Shown here piece by piece: positions 5,491-12,832 of a DNA stretch of 28,057 nt. The DNA comes from Bacillota bacterium (lineage in GTDB: Bacteria > Bacillota > Clostridia > Lachnospirales > Lachnospiraceae), in NCBI GenBank assembly GCA_023387635.1, contig JAEWHU010000087.1:1-28057 (forward strand). Direction: 5' to 3'. The stretch's first letter is position 1; each line of letters begins with the position of its first letter. Under the pieces are notes generated by a model. The model was not told the DNA's origin and searched no databases. It saw nothing but the letters and a program-made list of their open reading frames with translations. Made by a program: the position numbers and the translations under genes.

Positions 5491-7023
5491 ATGTTTAGTC
5501 GTGCATTTGGTATTTCTATTGTAGGAATTGAAGGTTTTATTATTTCAGTGGAAGTAGACGTTAGTGATGGACTTCCTATGTTTGATCTAGTTGGTTATTT
5601 AGGCTCTGAGGTGAAAGAAGCAAGAGAGAGAGTAAGAATATCAATAAAGAATTCAGGCTTTTTGTTACACCCAAAAAGAATCACTGTTAATTTATCACCA
5701 GCAGATTTAAGAAAAGAAGGTACAGGCTTTGACTTATCCATTGCTCTTGGTATTCTATCAGCTTATGGTTATATTCCAAGAGAAAATCTAATGGATACAA
5801 TACTTATTGGGGAACTTAGTCTTAACGGTGAGATAAGAGCAGTAAATGGGGTTCTTCCGATGGTGTATACAGCTTCTACCAAGGGATATAAAAGGTGTTT
5901 AGTGCCATATGATAATGTAAAGGAAGGTGCTGTAGTAACAAGCATCGATGTATATGGTGTAAAAACTTTAAAAGAAGCCGTGGATTTTATTAATAATGAT
6001 AAAGTGTTAGAACCTTATTACAATAATGGTGAAGAGGAACCATGCTCCAAGGAAGATAATTATGATTATTCGGATGTTTCTGGTCAACCATTTGCAAAAA
6101 GAGCGATTGAGGTTGCAACAGCGGGCATGCATAATATTCTATTAGTGGGAACTCCAGGGTCAGGGAAAACAATGTTAGCACAGAGAATCCCTTCGATTAT
6201 ACCGGAACTAACTTTAAGTGAAAGTCTAGAAATTTCTAAAATATATAGTGTCTCAGGTTTATTAAATAATAATAAATCTATTATCAGAACAAGACCATTT
6301 CGGTCACCACATCATACCATTACTACCCAAGCATTAACAGGAGGAGGAAGAACACCAATTCCAGGTGAGATAAGTTTGGCTCATCTAGGGGTTTTATTTC
6401 TTGATGAACTTCCTGAATTCAATCGTAATACCATAGAGATTTTACGTCAGCCTTTAGAAGAAAATAAAATATCAATTACTAGGGTAAATGGAACAATTGC
6501 TTATCCTGCAGATATAATGCTTGTTGCTGCAATGAACCCTTGTTCCTGTGGTTTTTATCCTGATAGGAATAAGTGTAATTGTTCTCTTAGCCAAGTAAAA
6601 AGGTATCTTGGTAAAGTCAGTAGACCATTACTGGATAGGATTGATATATGCGTTGAAACTATGGTGGTAAACTATGAGGAATTGAAACATAAAAAGGTTG
6701 AGGAAACCTCTTTGGATATTAGAAAAAGGATTATTTGCGCTAGACAAATTCAATTAAATAGATACCTTGAGGAAGGTATTTATTATAATTCAGGGTTAAC
6801 ACCAAAATTGATCGATAAGTATTGTGTACTTAAAGAGAAAGAAGAAGAATTATTAAAACAAGCTTTTGAGAAATTTAATTTAAGTGCAAGAGCATATCAT
6901 AGAATTCTTAAAGTCGCACGAACTATCGCGGATTTAGATGCGTCAGAAGATATTAGTGTAAAACACATAAGTGAAGCTATATATTATCGTAGTCTGGATA
7001 GAAAATATTGGGGAGAAATTTAA
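5491..7023 (+). CDS. yifB: YifB/ComM-family Mg-chelatase-like AAA+ ATPase
   Basis: This 510-residue protein belongs to the YifB/ComM family. ComM of naturally transformable proteobacteria is a hexameric branch-migration helicase acting after DNA uptake; the role in Firmicutes is less clear. The N-terminal ChlI-like domain begins MFSRAFGISIVGIEG and continues through DLSIALGIL. The AAA+ core has Walker A GTPGSGKT (residues 220-227) and Walker B VLFLDE (301-306). AMNPCSCGFYPD and a second CNCS follow, then the Mg-chelatase C-terminal helical domain (LSARAYHRILKVARTIADL). I chose ATG 5491 because AAAGGA and AGAGGTG lie just upstream and the family starts here. It stands 77 bases before dprA, which also processes incoming DNA, so the pair suggests competence or recombination functions. 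Confidence 0.92.
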   Translation: MFSRAFGISIVGIEGFIISVEVDVSDGLPMFDLVGYLGSEVKEARERVRISIKNSGFLLHPKRITVNLSPADLRKEGTGFDLSIALGILSAYGYIPRENLMDTILIGELSLNGEIRAVNGVLPMVYTASTKGYKRCLVPYDNVKEGAVVTSIDVYGVKTLKEAVDFINNDKVLEPYYNNGEEEPCSKEDNYDYSDVSGQPFAKRAIEVATAGMHNILLVGTPGSGKTMLAQRIPSIIPELTLSESLEISKIYSVSGLLNNNKSIIRTRPFRSPHHTITTQALTGGGRTPIPGEISLAHLGVLFLDELPEFNRNTIEILRQPLEENKISITRVNGTIAYPADIMLVAAMNPCSCGFYPDRNKCNCSLSQVKRYLGKVSRPLLDRIDICVETMVVNYEELKHKKVEETSLDIRKRIICARQIQLNRYLEEGIYYNSGLTPKLIDKYCVLKEKEEELLKQAFEKFNLSARAYHRILKVARTIADLDASEDISVKHISEAIYYRSLDRKYWGEI

Positions 7024-7100
7024 TGGTTTTCCTGATATCGAAGGTATAAGTGGAGCATGTAAAAAATATAAAATTAATATAGTTGGAGGAGAAAAATATT

Positions 7101-8192
7101 TTGGATAGCATATATTGGTTTTGGTTATGTAATATTGAGCGAATTGGGATTAAAAAAATGGAGGCATTAATATCTTATTATGGTTCTCCTTATAATGTTT
7201 TTATGGATAAGAACATTGATCAAAGAATGATTGAAGGTATAACGAAAGCAGAACTGTTAAATATTAAGAATAGTAAAGATTTAATAAAAATTAAAGAAAG
7301 TTATGCTAAACTTAAAAGTAAAGACGTATATTTTGTAACAAAAGATGATTATCTTTATCCTGAGAAGTTAAGGCATATATATAATTCACCTTATGGATTA
7401 TATGTAAAAGGAAAATTACCAGAAAAAGATGATATTGTTATTGCAGTAGTTGGTGCTAGAAACTGTTCTGATTATGGGAGAGAGGTAGCAAGATATCTTA
7501 CTTATGAATTGTCAAAGATGGGAATACAAATCATTAGTGGTTTAGCACTTGGGATAGATGGATATGCACATGAGGGAGTAATAAAAGCAGGAGGTATTAC
7601 ATATGGGGTGCTTGGATGTGGAATCGATATATGTTATCCAAAAGAAAATTTAACATATTATATGGATATGCAAAGAAAAGGAGGCATTATATCTGAATAT
7701 GGGCTTGGAGTTTCACCTAAACCAGGTTTTTTTCCAATGCGAAATCGTATCATAAGTGGTATGTCAGATGGAATTCTAGTAATTGAAGCAAAAGAAAAAA
7801 GTGGTTCACTTATTACAGTAGATATAGGACTTGATCAAGGAAAGACAATTTATGCAGTACCTGGGAGGGTTTCTGATGAACTTAGTTTTGGTTGTAATAA
7901 TTTGATAAAAATGGGGGCAAAATTAGTTACAAGCCCGAAAGATATCATTGAAGATTTTTCTGTGAATTACGTAAATACACAGAAAGATAATGAAAAAATT
8001 GATAATTTGCTTGAAACTAACGAAAAAATAGTGTATGCTAGTTTAAGTTTACAAGGAAAACATATAAATGAAATAGCATGTGAAACGAATATCAGTATAA
8101 TTGAACTGACAAATATATTAATAAATTTAGAAATAAAGAACTATATTAAAGAAATTAGAAATAACTATTATGTATATATTAATACGGATTAA
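7101..8192 (+). CDS. dprA: DNA-processing protein DprA (Smf)
   Basis: DprA binds single-stranded DNA entering the cell and loads RecA onto it during transformation. This 363-residue protein has a short N-terminal helical domain (YWFWLCNIERIGIKKMEALI). The extended Rossmann fold is at ~115-290 with VVGARNCSDYG, ISGLALGIDGYAH, GCGIDICYPKEN, FPMRNRIISGMSDGILVIEA and SGSLIT. A C-terminal winged-helix-like domain spans ~305-363. I chose the TTG at 7101 because GGAGGAG (7085-7091) is 9 bases upstream; the TTG at 7083 has no RBS and overlaps that element. The 77-base gap to yifB contains no terminator, and topA follows after 78 bases, so these three may be co-transcribed. Confidence 0.95.
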   Translation: MDSIYWFWLCNIERIGIKKMEALISYYGSPYNVFMDKNIDQRMIEGITKAELLNIKNSKDLIKIKESYAKLKSKDVYFVTKDDYLYPEKLRHIYNSPYGLYVKGKLPEKDDIVIAVVGARNCSDYGREVARYLTYELSKMGIQIISGLALGIDGYAHEGVIKAGGITYGVLGCGIDICYPKENLTYYMDMQRKGGIISEYGLGVSPKPGFFPMRNRIISGMSDGILVIEAKEKSGSLITVDIGLDQGKTIYAVPGRVSDELSFGCNNLIKMGAKLVTSPKDIIEDFSVNYVNTQKDNEKIDNLLETNEKIVYASLSLQGKHINEIACETNISIIELTNILINLEIKNYIKEIRNNYYVYINTD

Positions 8193-8270
8193 CTTATATT
8201 AATCCTGCCAATAAAGAAGTAATATTATTTGCTTTTTTCATTGTTAATACAGATTAAGGGGAGAAGTAGT

Positions 8271-10346
8271 ATGTCAAAATATCTAGTCATTGTGGAATCA
8301 CCAGCAAAAGCTAAAACAATAAAAAAGTTTTTAGGGAGTAATTATGAGGTTATAGCATCGAATGGTCATGTAAGAGATTTACCAAAAAGCACATTAGGAA
8401 TAGATGTGGATAATGATTACGAACCTAAATATATCACAATTAGAGGTAAAGGTGATTTACTAGCTAAGATAAGAAAAGAAGTTAAAAAAGCGGAAAAAGT
8501 ATATCTTGCAACTGACCCTGATCGTGAAGGAGAAGCAATATCATGGCATTTATCCAAAGCATTAAAACTAAATCCGGATTCAACAAGTAGAATAACTTTT
8601 AACGAAATAACGAAGAATGCGGTTAAAAGTTCTATCAAGCAAGCAAGAGATATTGATATAAATTTAGTGGATGCTCAACAAACCAGAAGAATTCTTGATA
8701 GAATGGTTGGGTATCGTATTAGTCCAGTATTATGGGCAAAAGTGAAACGTGGATTAAGTGCTGGTAGAGTACAATCAGTGGCCCTTAGAATTATTTGTGA
8801 TAGAGAAGATGAAATTAACGCTTTTGTACCGGAAGAGTATTGGAATCTTGAGGCAGATTTTAATATTGAAGGTGAGAAAAAACCATTAAAAGCAAAACTT
8901 CATGGTGTAAATGGGAATAAAATTACAATTCATTCGGAAGAGGAATTAAAGAAAATCTTAAAAGATTTAGAAGGTGCTGATTTTAGTATAACAGAAATCA
9001 AGCATGGTGAGAGACAAAAGAAATCACCAGTTCCATTTATAACTAGTACATTACAACAAGAAGCAGCAAAAACTTTAAACTTTGCCACTTCAAAGACCAT
9101 GAGAATAGCTCAACAACTATACGAAGGAGTAGACATCAAGGGACATGGTACAGTTGGTTTAATCACCTATTTGCGTACTGATTCCACTCGTATCTCTTCT
9201 GAGGCAGATGAGGCTGTTAGAGAATTTATAAAAGAAAGCTATGGAGAAAACTTTGTAGCTGAAACTGAAAGTGGAAAAGAGAACAATAAAAAAGTACAGG
9301 ATGCTCATGAAGCTATAAGACCTACTTATGTAACTTTAACACCAGTAGTTGTTAAAGAATCATTAAGTCGTGATCAATTTCGTTTATATCAATTAATATG
9401 GAAGCGATTTGTAGCAAGTAGAATGCAACCTGCAAAGTATGAAACAATCTCCGTTAAGATTGATGGAAATGGATATCGTTTTACTACTTCTACATCAAAA
9501 ATTGTATTTGAAGGATTCATGTCAGTATATATTGATGAAGAAGAAGAAAAACAAAGTAATACTATAGTTGGGAATTTAACCGAAGATTCTGTATTATCCT
9601 TAAAAGAATTCGATTACACTCAACATTTTACTCAGCCACCTTCTCATTATACAGAAGCATCGTTAGTTAAAACACTAGAAGAGCTAGGAATTGGAAGACC
9701 AAGTACTTATGCTCCTACGATTACTACAATATTGGCTAGAAGATACGTTATAAAAGAAAATAAAAATTTATATGTAACTGAACTTGGTGAAGTTGTTAAC
9801 AATATAATGGTTCAGGCATTTGCAAGTATTGTAGATGTTAATTTTACTGCGAATTTAGAATCTCTTCTTGATAGTGTAGAGGATGGTACAATACAATGGA
9901 AGATGATAGTAAGAAATTTTTATCCAGATTTAGAAGTTGCAGTTAATGAAGCGGAGAAAAATCTAGAAACAATTAAAATAGAAGATGAAAAAACAGATGT
10001 ATTATGCGAAGAATGTGGACGTAATATGGTTATTAAATATGGTCCTCATGGTAAGTTTCTTGCATGTCCTGGTTTTCCTGAGTGTAGAAATACAAAGCCT
10101 TATCTTGAAAAGATAGGGGTATCCTGTCCTTTATGTGGGAAGGATGTTGTTATTCGTAAAACAAAAAAAGGAAGAAAATATTTTGGCTGTGAGAATAACC
10201 CAGAATGCGAATTTATGTCTTGGCAAAAACCATCTGATAAAAAGTGCCCAAAATGTCAAACAGTGCTAGTGGAAAAGGGAACGAATCTAGTATGTAATGA
10301 CGAAAAATGTGGTTATATGATATCGAATAACAGTAAAAATAGTTAA
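8271..10346 (+). CDS. topA: DNA topoisomerase I (type IA)
   Basis: TopA relaxes negative supercoils by single-strand passage. This 691-residue enzyme starts with the TOPRIM domain (YLVIVESPAKAKTIKKFLG, then the acidic motif DPDREGEAISWH). The conserved core follows, with the catalytic tyrosine Tyr300 in TYLRTDSTRIS and the motif LEELGIGRPSTYAPTI. The C-terminus has three zinc ribbons: CEEC...CPGFPEC from Cys579, CPLC...CENNPEC, and CPKC...CNDEKC. The ATG at 8271 follows AAGGGGAG (8256-8263) and matches the family start MSKYLVIVESPAKA; 14 residues upstream in frame are probably untranslated. dprA-topA adjacency is widely conserved in Firmicutes. No clear terminator follows, so readthrough towards codY is possible. 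Confidence 0.97.
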   Translation: MSKYLVIVESPAKAKTIKKFLGSNYEVIASNGHVRDLPKSTLGIDVDNDYEPKYITIRGKGDLLAKIRKEVKKAEKVYLATDPDREGEAISWHLSKALKLNPDSTSRITFNEITKNAVKSSIKQARDIDINLVDAQQTRRILDRMVGYRISPVLWAKVKRGLSAGRVQSVALRIICDREDEINAFVPEEYWNLEADFNIEGEKKPLKAKLHGVNGNKITIHSEEELKKILKDLEGADFSITEIKHGERQKKSPVPFITSTLQQEAAKTLNFATSKTMRIAQQLYEGVDIKGHGTVGLITYLRTDSTRISSEADEAVREFIKESYGENFVAETESGKENNKKVQDAHEAIRPTYVTLTPVVVKESLSRDQFRLYQLIWKRFVASRMQPAKYETISVKIDGNGYRFTTSTSKIVFEGFMSVYIDEEEEKQSNTIVGNLTEDSVLSLKEFDYTQHFTQPPSHYTEASLVKTLEELGIGRPSTYAPTITTILARRYVIKENKNLYVTELGEVVNNIMVQAFASIVDVNFTANLESLLDSVEDGTIQWKMIVRNFYPDLEVAVNEAEKNLETIKIEDEKTDVLCEECGRNMVIKYGPHGKFLACPGFPECRNTKPYLEKIGVSCPLCGKDVVIRKTKKGRKYFGCENNPECEFMSWQKPSDKKCPKCQTVLVEKGTNLVCNDEKCGYMISNNSKNS

Positions 10347-10351
10347 AATAT

Positions 10352-10429
10352 AGATAATCTTAGGCTGATATGGGGTAAAATTACTTATTTACTATTGTTT
10401 TTAAATTTGATCTATGGTAAGATTTATCT
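10352..10429. repeat. Long-range inverted repeat in the topA-codY gap
   Basis: AGATAATCTTA (10352-10362) is complementary to TAAGATTTATCT (10418-10429) except for one extra T, with ~55 AT-rich bases between. It lacks a T-tract. The role is unknown; it could be an RNA 3' end structure of topA. AT-rich sequence makes chance pairing possible. Confidence 0.3.
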
Positions 10430-10509
10430 AATACAAAATCGCACTCTATTTCTAATTATCCTTTGTTCTATTACAAGGCTAAGTCAGAATTGGTTTGCTG
10501 ATAAGTCTT

Positions 10510-10540
10510 TAACCATACACTAGTTTATATATGGTTATTT
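10510..10540. repeat. Inverted repeat upstream of codY
   Basis: TAACCATA (10510-10517) pairs with TATGGTTA (10530-10537) around a 12-base loop, followed by TTT. It may be a weak terminator of readthrough from topA or an operator for codY. The 241-base topA-codY gap otherwise shows no open frame and no convincing -35/-10 pair. Confidence 0.4.
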
Positions 10541-10587
10541 AATAGATGATAATGTAAAATAAGGTGGGGGTACTAGGAGGACGTTAC

Positions 10588-11358
10588 ATGAGTGTACAAT
10601 TACTAGACAAGACAAGAAAAATAAATAAACTTTTACACAACAACAATTCACATAAAGTTGTATTTAATGATATTTGTGAAGTCTTAAGTGAAATTTTGGA
10701 GTCAAATATTCTTGTGATTAGTAAAAAAGGTAAAGTTTTAGGAGTTAAGAATAGAGAAGACATCCATGAAATCAAAGAATTAATTCGTGATTCCGTGGGT
10801 GGGTACATAGATACGTTGTTAAACGAACGACTTCTTAATATCCTCTCTACCAAAGAGAATGTTAATCTTGTAACATTAGGTTTTGAATTAGATGATGAGA
10901 ATGGTTATCAAGCGATTATAATACCTATTGATATTGCAGGAGAAAGACTTGGAACATTGTTTTTATACAAATGTAAAAAACAATATGATATTGATGATAT
11001 TATTCTGAGTGAATACGGTACAACAGTCGTTGGCTTAGAGATGATGCGTTCAGTTAACGAAGAGAATGCAGAAGAGAGCAGAAAAGTACAAATTGTTAAA
11101 TCTGCGATTAGTACTTTATCTTTTTCAGAACTAGAAGCAATTACACATATTTTTGATGAATTAGATGGTTATGAGGGAATATTAGTTGCTAGTAAAATAG
11201 CGGATAGAGTTGGTATTACTAGATCGGTAATTGTTAATGCACTTAGAAAATTTGAAAGTGCAGGTGTAATAGAATCAAGATCTTCAGGAATGAAGGGAAC
11301 ATATATTAAAGTAATTAATGATGTGGTTTTTGAAGAGTTAAAGAGAATGAAAAAATAG
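10588..11358 (+). CDS. codY: Global GTP/branched-chain-amino-acid-sensing repressor CodY
   Basis: CodY represses nutrient-scavenging, biosynthetic and sometimes motility and sporulation genes when GTP and branched-chain amino acids are plentiful. This 256-residue protein is full length. The N-terminal GAF-type effector domain (~1-155) begins MSVQLLDKTRKINKLLH. The C-terminal winged helix carries the signature helix-turn-helix ASKIADRVGITRSVIVNAL from residue 201, followed by ESAGVIESRSSGMKGTYIKV, almost identical to the Bacillus protein. I chose ATG 10588, with GGAGG at 10576-10580; an in-frame GTG at 10564 lies upstream of that RBS. The gene sits between topA and the flagellar operon, as in B. 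subtilis, and has its own terminator. Confidence 0.97.
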   Translation: MSVQLLDKTRKINKLLHNNNSHKVVFNDICEVLSEILESNILVISKKGKVLGVKNREDIHEIKELIRDSVGGYIDTLLNERLLNILSTKENVNLVTLGFELDDENGYQAIIIPIDIAGERLGTLFLYKCKKQYDIDDIILSEYGTTVVGLEMMRSVNEENAEESRKVQIVKSAISTLSFSELEAITHIFDELDGYEGILVASKIADRVGITRSVIVNALRKFESAGVIESRSSGMKGTYIKVINDVVFEELKRMKK

Positions 11359-11377
11359 ATTGTGTTATGTCTAAATT

Positions 11378-11420
11378 AAAAAGATTTGATATTTATACTA
11401 ATGTCAAATCTTTTTTTTTT
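11378..11420 (+). terminator. Rho-independent terminator after codY
   Basis: AAAAAGATTTGA pairs with TCAAATCTTTTT around a ~14-base loop and is followed by more than ten Ts. The stem sequence matches the sigG terminator. It separates codY from the flagellar operon. Confidence 0.92.
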
Positions 11421-11458
11421 AAGTACATCTATTTTTAATGATAATTTTTTACAATTTA

Positions 11459-11467
11459 TGATATAAT
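11459..11467 (+). promoter_or_regulatory. Upstream candidate promoter of the flagellar operon (extended -10)
   Basis: TGATATAAT is a perfect extended -10; the -35 region is poor. Initiation near 11474 would leave a ~100-base leader before flgB. The same extended -10 is seen at 3096-3104. Confidence 0.5.
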
Positions 11468-11498
11468 AGTACTAGTTTAGCAAATTAATCTTGTGTTT

Positions 11499-11528
11499 TT
11501 GACAAAATATTATTATAATTATCATAGT
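11499..11528 (+). promoter_or_regulatory. Downstream candidate promoter of the flagellar operon
   Basis: A perfect TTGACA (11499-11504) is followed after 18 bases by CATAGT (11523-11528, 4/6 to TATAAT). Initiation would be near 11535, a ~37-base leader before the GTG of flgB. I see no SigD-type TAAA/GCCGATAA pair here, which fits vegetative control of an early flagellar operon. Confidence 0.45.
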
Positions 11529-11571
11529 AAAAAAAGGAATGCTAAGGAGTATGAGGAAAGGAGATTTACAA

Positions 11572-11961
11572 GTGATACAATCCAATGCTTTTAATTTTAT
11601 AAATGTACTAGATAAAGCTGCTGATGCTAGTTGGACAAGGAATGAGTTAATTAGTAATAACATAGCTAATGTAGATACGCCAAATTATAAAAGAAAAGAT
11701 GTTGAATTTCAATCTTTTCTTTCGAGCGAATTAGATAGAGCTGATTCACTTAGAAGTAATGTTGCTGGTGTAGATTTAAATTCTCTGAACGCTAGTGTAT
11801 ATACGGATAATGCCTCACTTAGTTATCGACTAGATGGTAACAATGTGGACATAGATACAGAATCAGCAAGCCTGGCAGAAAATCAAATTAGATATTACAC
11901 ATTACTTGATACCATGACACAAGAATTTAATAGAATAAAATCTGTTTTACAAAGTAGTTAG
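11572..11961 (+). CDS. flgB: Flagellar proximal rod protein FlgB
   Basis: FlgB forms part of the proximal rod joining the MS ring to the hook. The protein (129 residues from the chosen start) shows the rod/hook family N-terminal signature LISNNIANVDTPNYKRKDVEF and a C-terminal coiled-coil segment ending in NQIRYYTLLDTMTQEFNRIKSVLQ. I chose GTG 11572 because AAAGGAG (11557-11563) lies 8 bases upstream and related proteins start directly before SNAFNFINVLDKAADASW. ATGs at 11539 and 11551 are in frame but badly placed relative to an RBS. It is the first gene of the operon, immediately after codY as in B. subtilis. Confidence 0.94.
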   Translation: MIQSNAFNFINVLDKAADASWTRNELISNNIANVDTPNYKRKDVEFQSFLSSELDRADSLRSNVAGVDLNSLNASVYTDNASLSYRLDGNNVDIDTESASLAENQIRYYTLLDTMTQEFNRIKSVLQSS

Positions 11962-11967
11962 GAGATA

Positions 11968-11989
11968 AAAGTGAACTAAAGTTCACTTT
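11968..11989 (+). other. Perfect 9-bp hairpin in the flgB-flgC gap
   Basis: AAAGTGAAC, loop TAAA, GTTCACTTT. The stem starts 7 bases after the flgB stop and has no T-tract, so it is unlikely to be a full terminator. It may protect or punctuate the operon mRNA (inferred). Confidence 0.65.
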
Positions 11990-12044
11990 GTGAATATTGT
12001 GCTGACGCCAAGATTTACGGCAAGAGTGCAAAATGGAGGTAAAT

Positions 12045-12485
12045 ATGTCGGTTATAAATGGAATGAATATAAGCGCAAGTGGTATGAGTGCGCAAAGATT
12101 ACGTATGGATATTATATCAAGTAACATCGCTAATGTTAATACAACTAGAGATGAGAATGGGAATGTATTTAGACGTAAGACATTAGTATTTTCAGAAAAG
12201 ACTAGTGATTCTTTTGATAGTATTTTAAAAGGCAAGACTGGTTCAAGCGGTCTTGGTGGTGTAAAGGTGACTAGTATTATAGAAGATACAGAAACTCCAC
12301 TTAATATGGTTTATGATCCGTCTCATCCAGATGCTAATGAAGAAGGCTATGTTTCATATCCAAATGTTAACACTGTTACAGAAATGACAAATTTAATTAG
12401 TGCGAGCCGTTCTTATGAAGCAAATGTTACAGCTTTTAATGCAACAAAGAATATGGCATTAAAAGGTCTTGAAGTTGGAAAATAA
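12045..12485 (+). CDS. flgC: Flagellar proximal rod protein FlgC
   Basis: FlgC is the second proximal rod subunit. This 146-residue protein has the N-terminal family motif MNISASGMSAQRLRMDIISSNIANVNTTR and the C-terminal motif NTVTEMTNLISASRSYEANVTAFNATKNMALKGLEVGK (bases 12370-12482), both of which form the coiled coil of axial proteins. I chose ATG 12045, with TGGAGGT just upstream. The ATG at 12033 begins four codons earlier, inside that RBS. It lies 83 bases after flgB and 13 bases before fliE. Confidence 0.95.
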   Translation: MSVINGMNISASGMSAQRLRMDIISSNIANVNTTRDENGNVFRRKTLVFSEKTSDSFDSILKGKTGSSGLGGVKVTSIIEDTETPLNMVYDPSHPDANEEGYVSYPNVNTVTEMTNLISASRSYEANVTAFNATKNMALKGLEVGK

Positions 12486-12498
12486 GGAGATTTAGCTG

Positions 12499-12810
12499 AT
12501 GGATATAAAGGTACTTGATAATATATATAATTTAAGTAATTTGAAAAGTGAAAATAGTGGGAGAACTATTAAAAGTAATAATGAAACATTTGAAAATTTA
12601 TTTCAATCTGCTTTATCAATGGTCAATGATACAAATAATTTAACAAATGCTGCAGAGCAAGCAGAGATATCCTATGCTTTAGGGTTGACGGATAATACAC
12701 ATGATCTTCAAGTTGCTCAGCAAAAAGCAAATTTATCCTTACAATATACTGTAGCGGTAAGGAATAAGGTTCTTGAAGCCTACAAAGAGATTATGAATCT
12801 CCAATTCTAA
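12499..12810 (+). CDS. fliE: Flagellar hook-basal body complex protein FliE
   Basis: FliE is the small adaptor that joins the MS ring and export gate to the rod. This 103-residue protein is family-typical, with FENLFQSALSMVNDTNNLTNAAEQAE in the middle (bases 12589-12666) and the conserved C-terminal helix THDLQVAQQKANLSLQYTVAVRNKVLEAYKEIMN (12700-12801). RBS AAGGAG (12484-12489) overlaps the flgC stop codon and stands 9 bases before the ATG, a sign of translational coupling. The order flgB-flgC-fliE-fliF is conserved in Firmicutes. Confidence 0.95.
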   Translation: MDIKVLDNIYNLSNLKSENSGRTIKSNNETFENLFQSALSMVNDTNNLTNAAEQAEISYALGLTDNTHDLQVAQQKANLSLQYTVAVRNKVLEAYKEIMNLQF

Positions 12811-12832
12811 CTTGGACTAGAGGAGCAGTAAA

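Noticed and set aside
10478..10494. CodY-box-like TCAGAA core upstream of codY.
   Set aside because: Only 6 of 15 positions match AATTTTCWGAAAATT; not enough to claim autoregulation.
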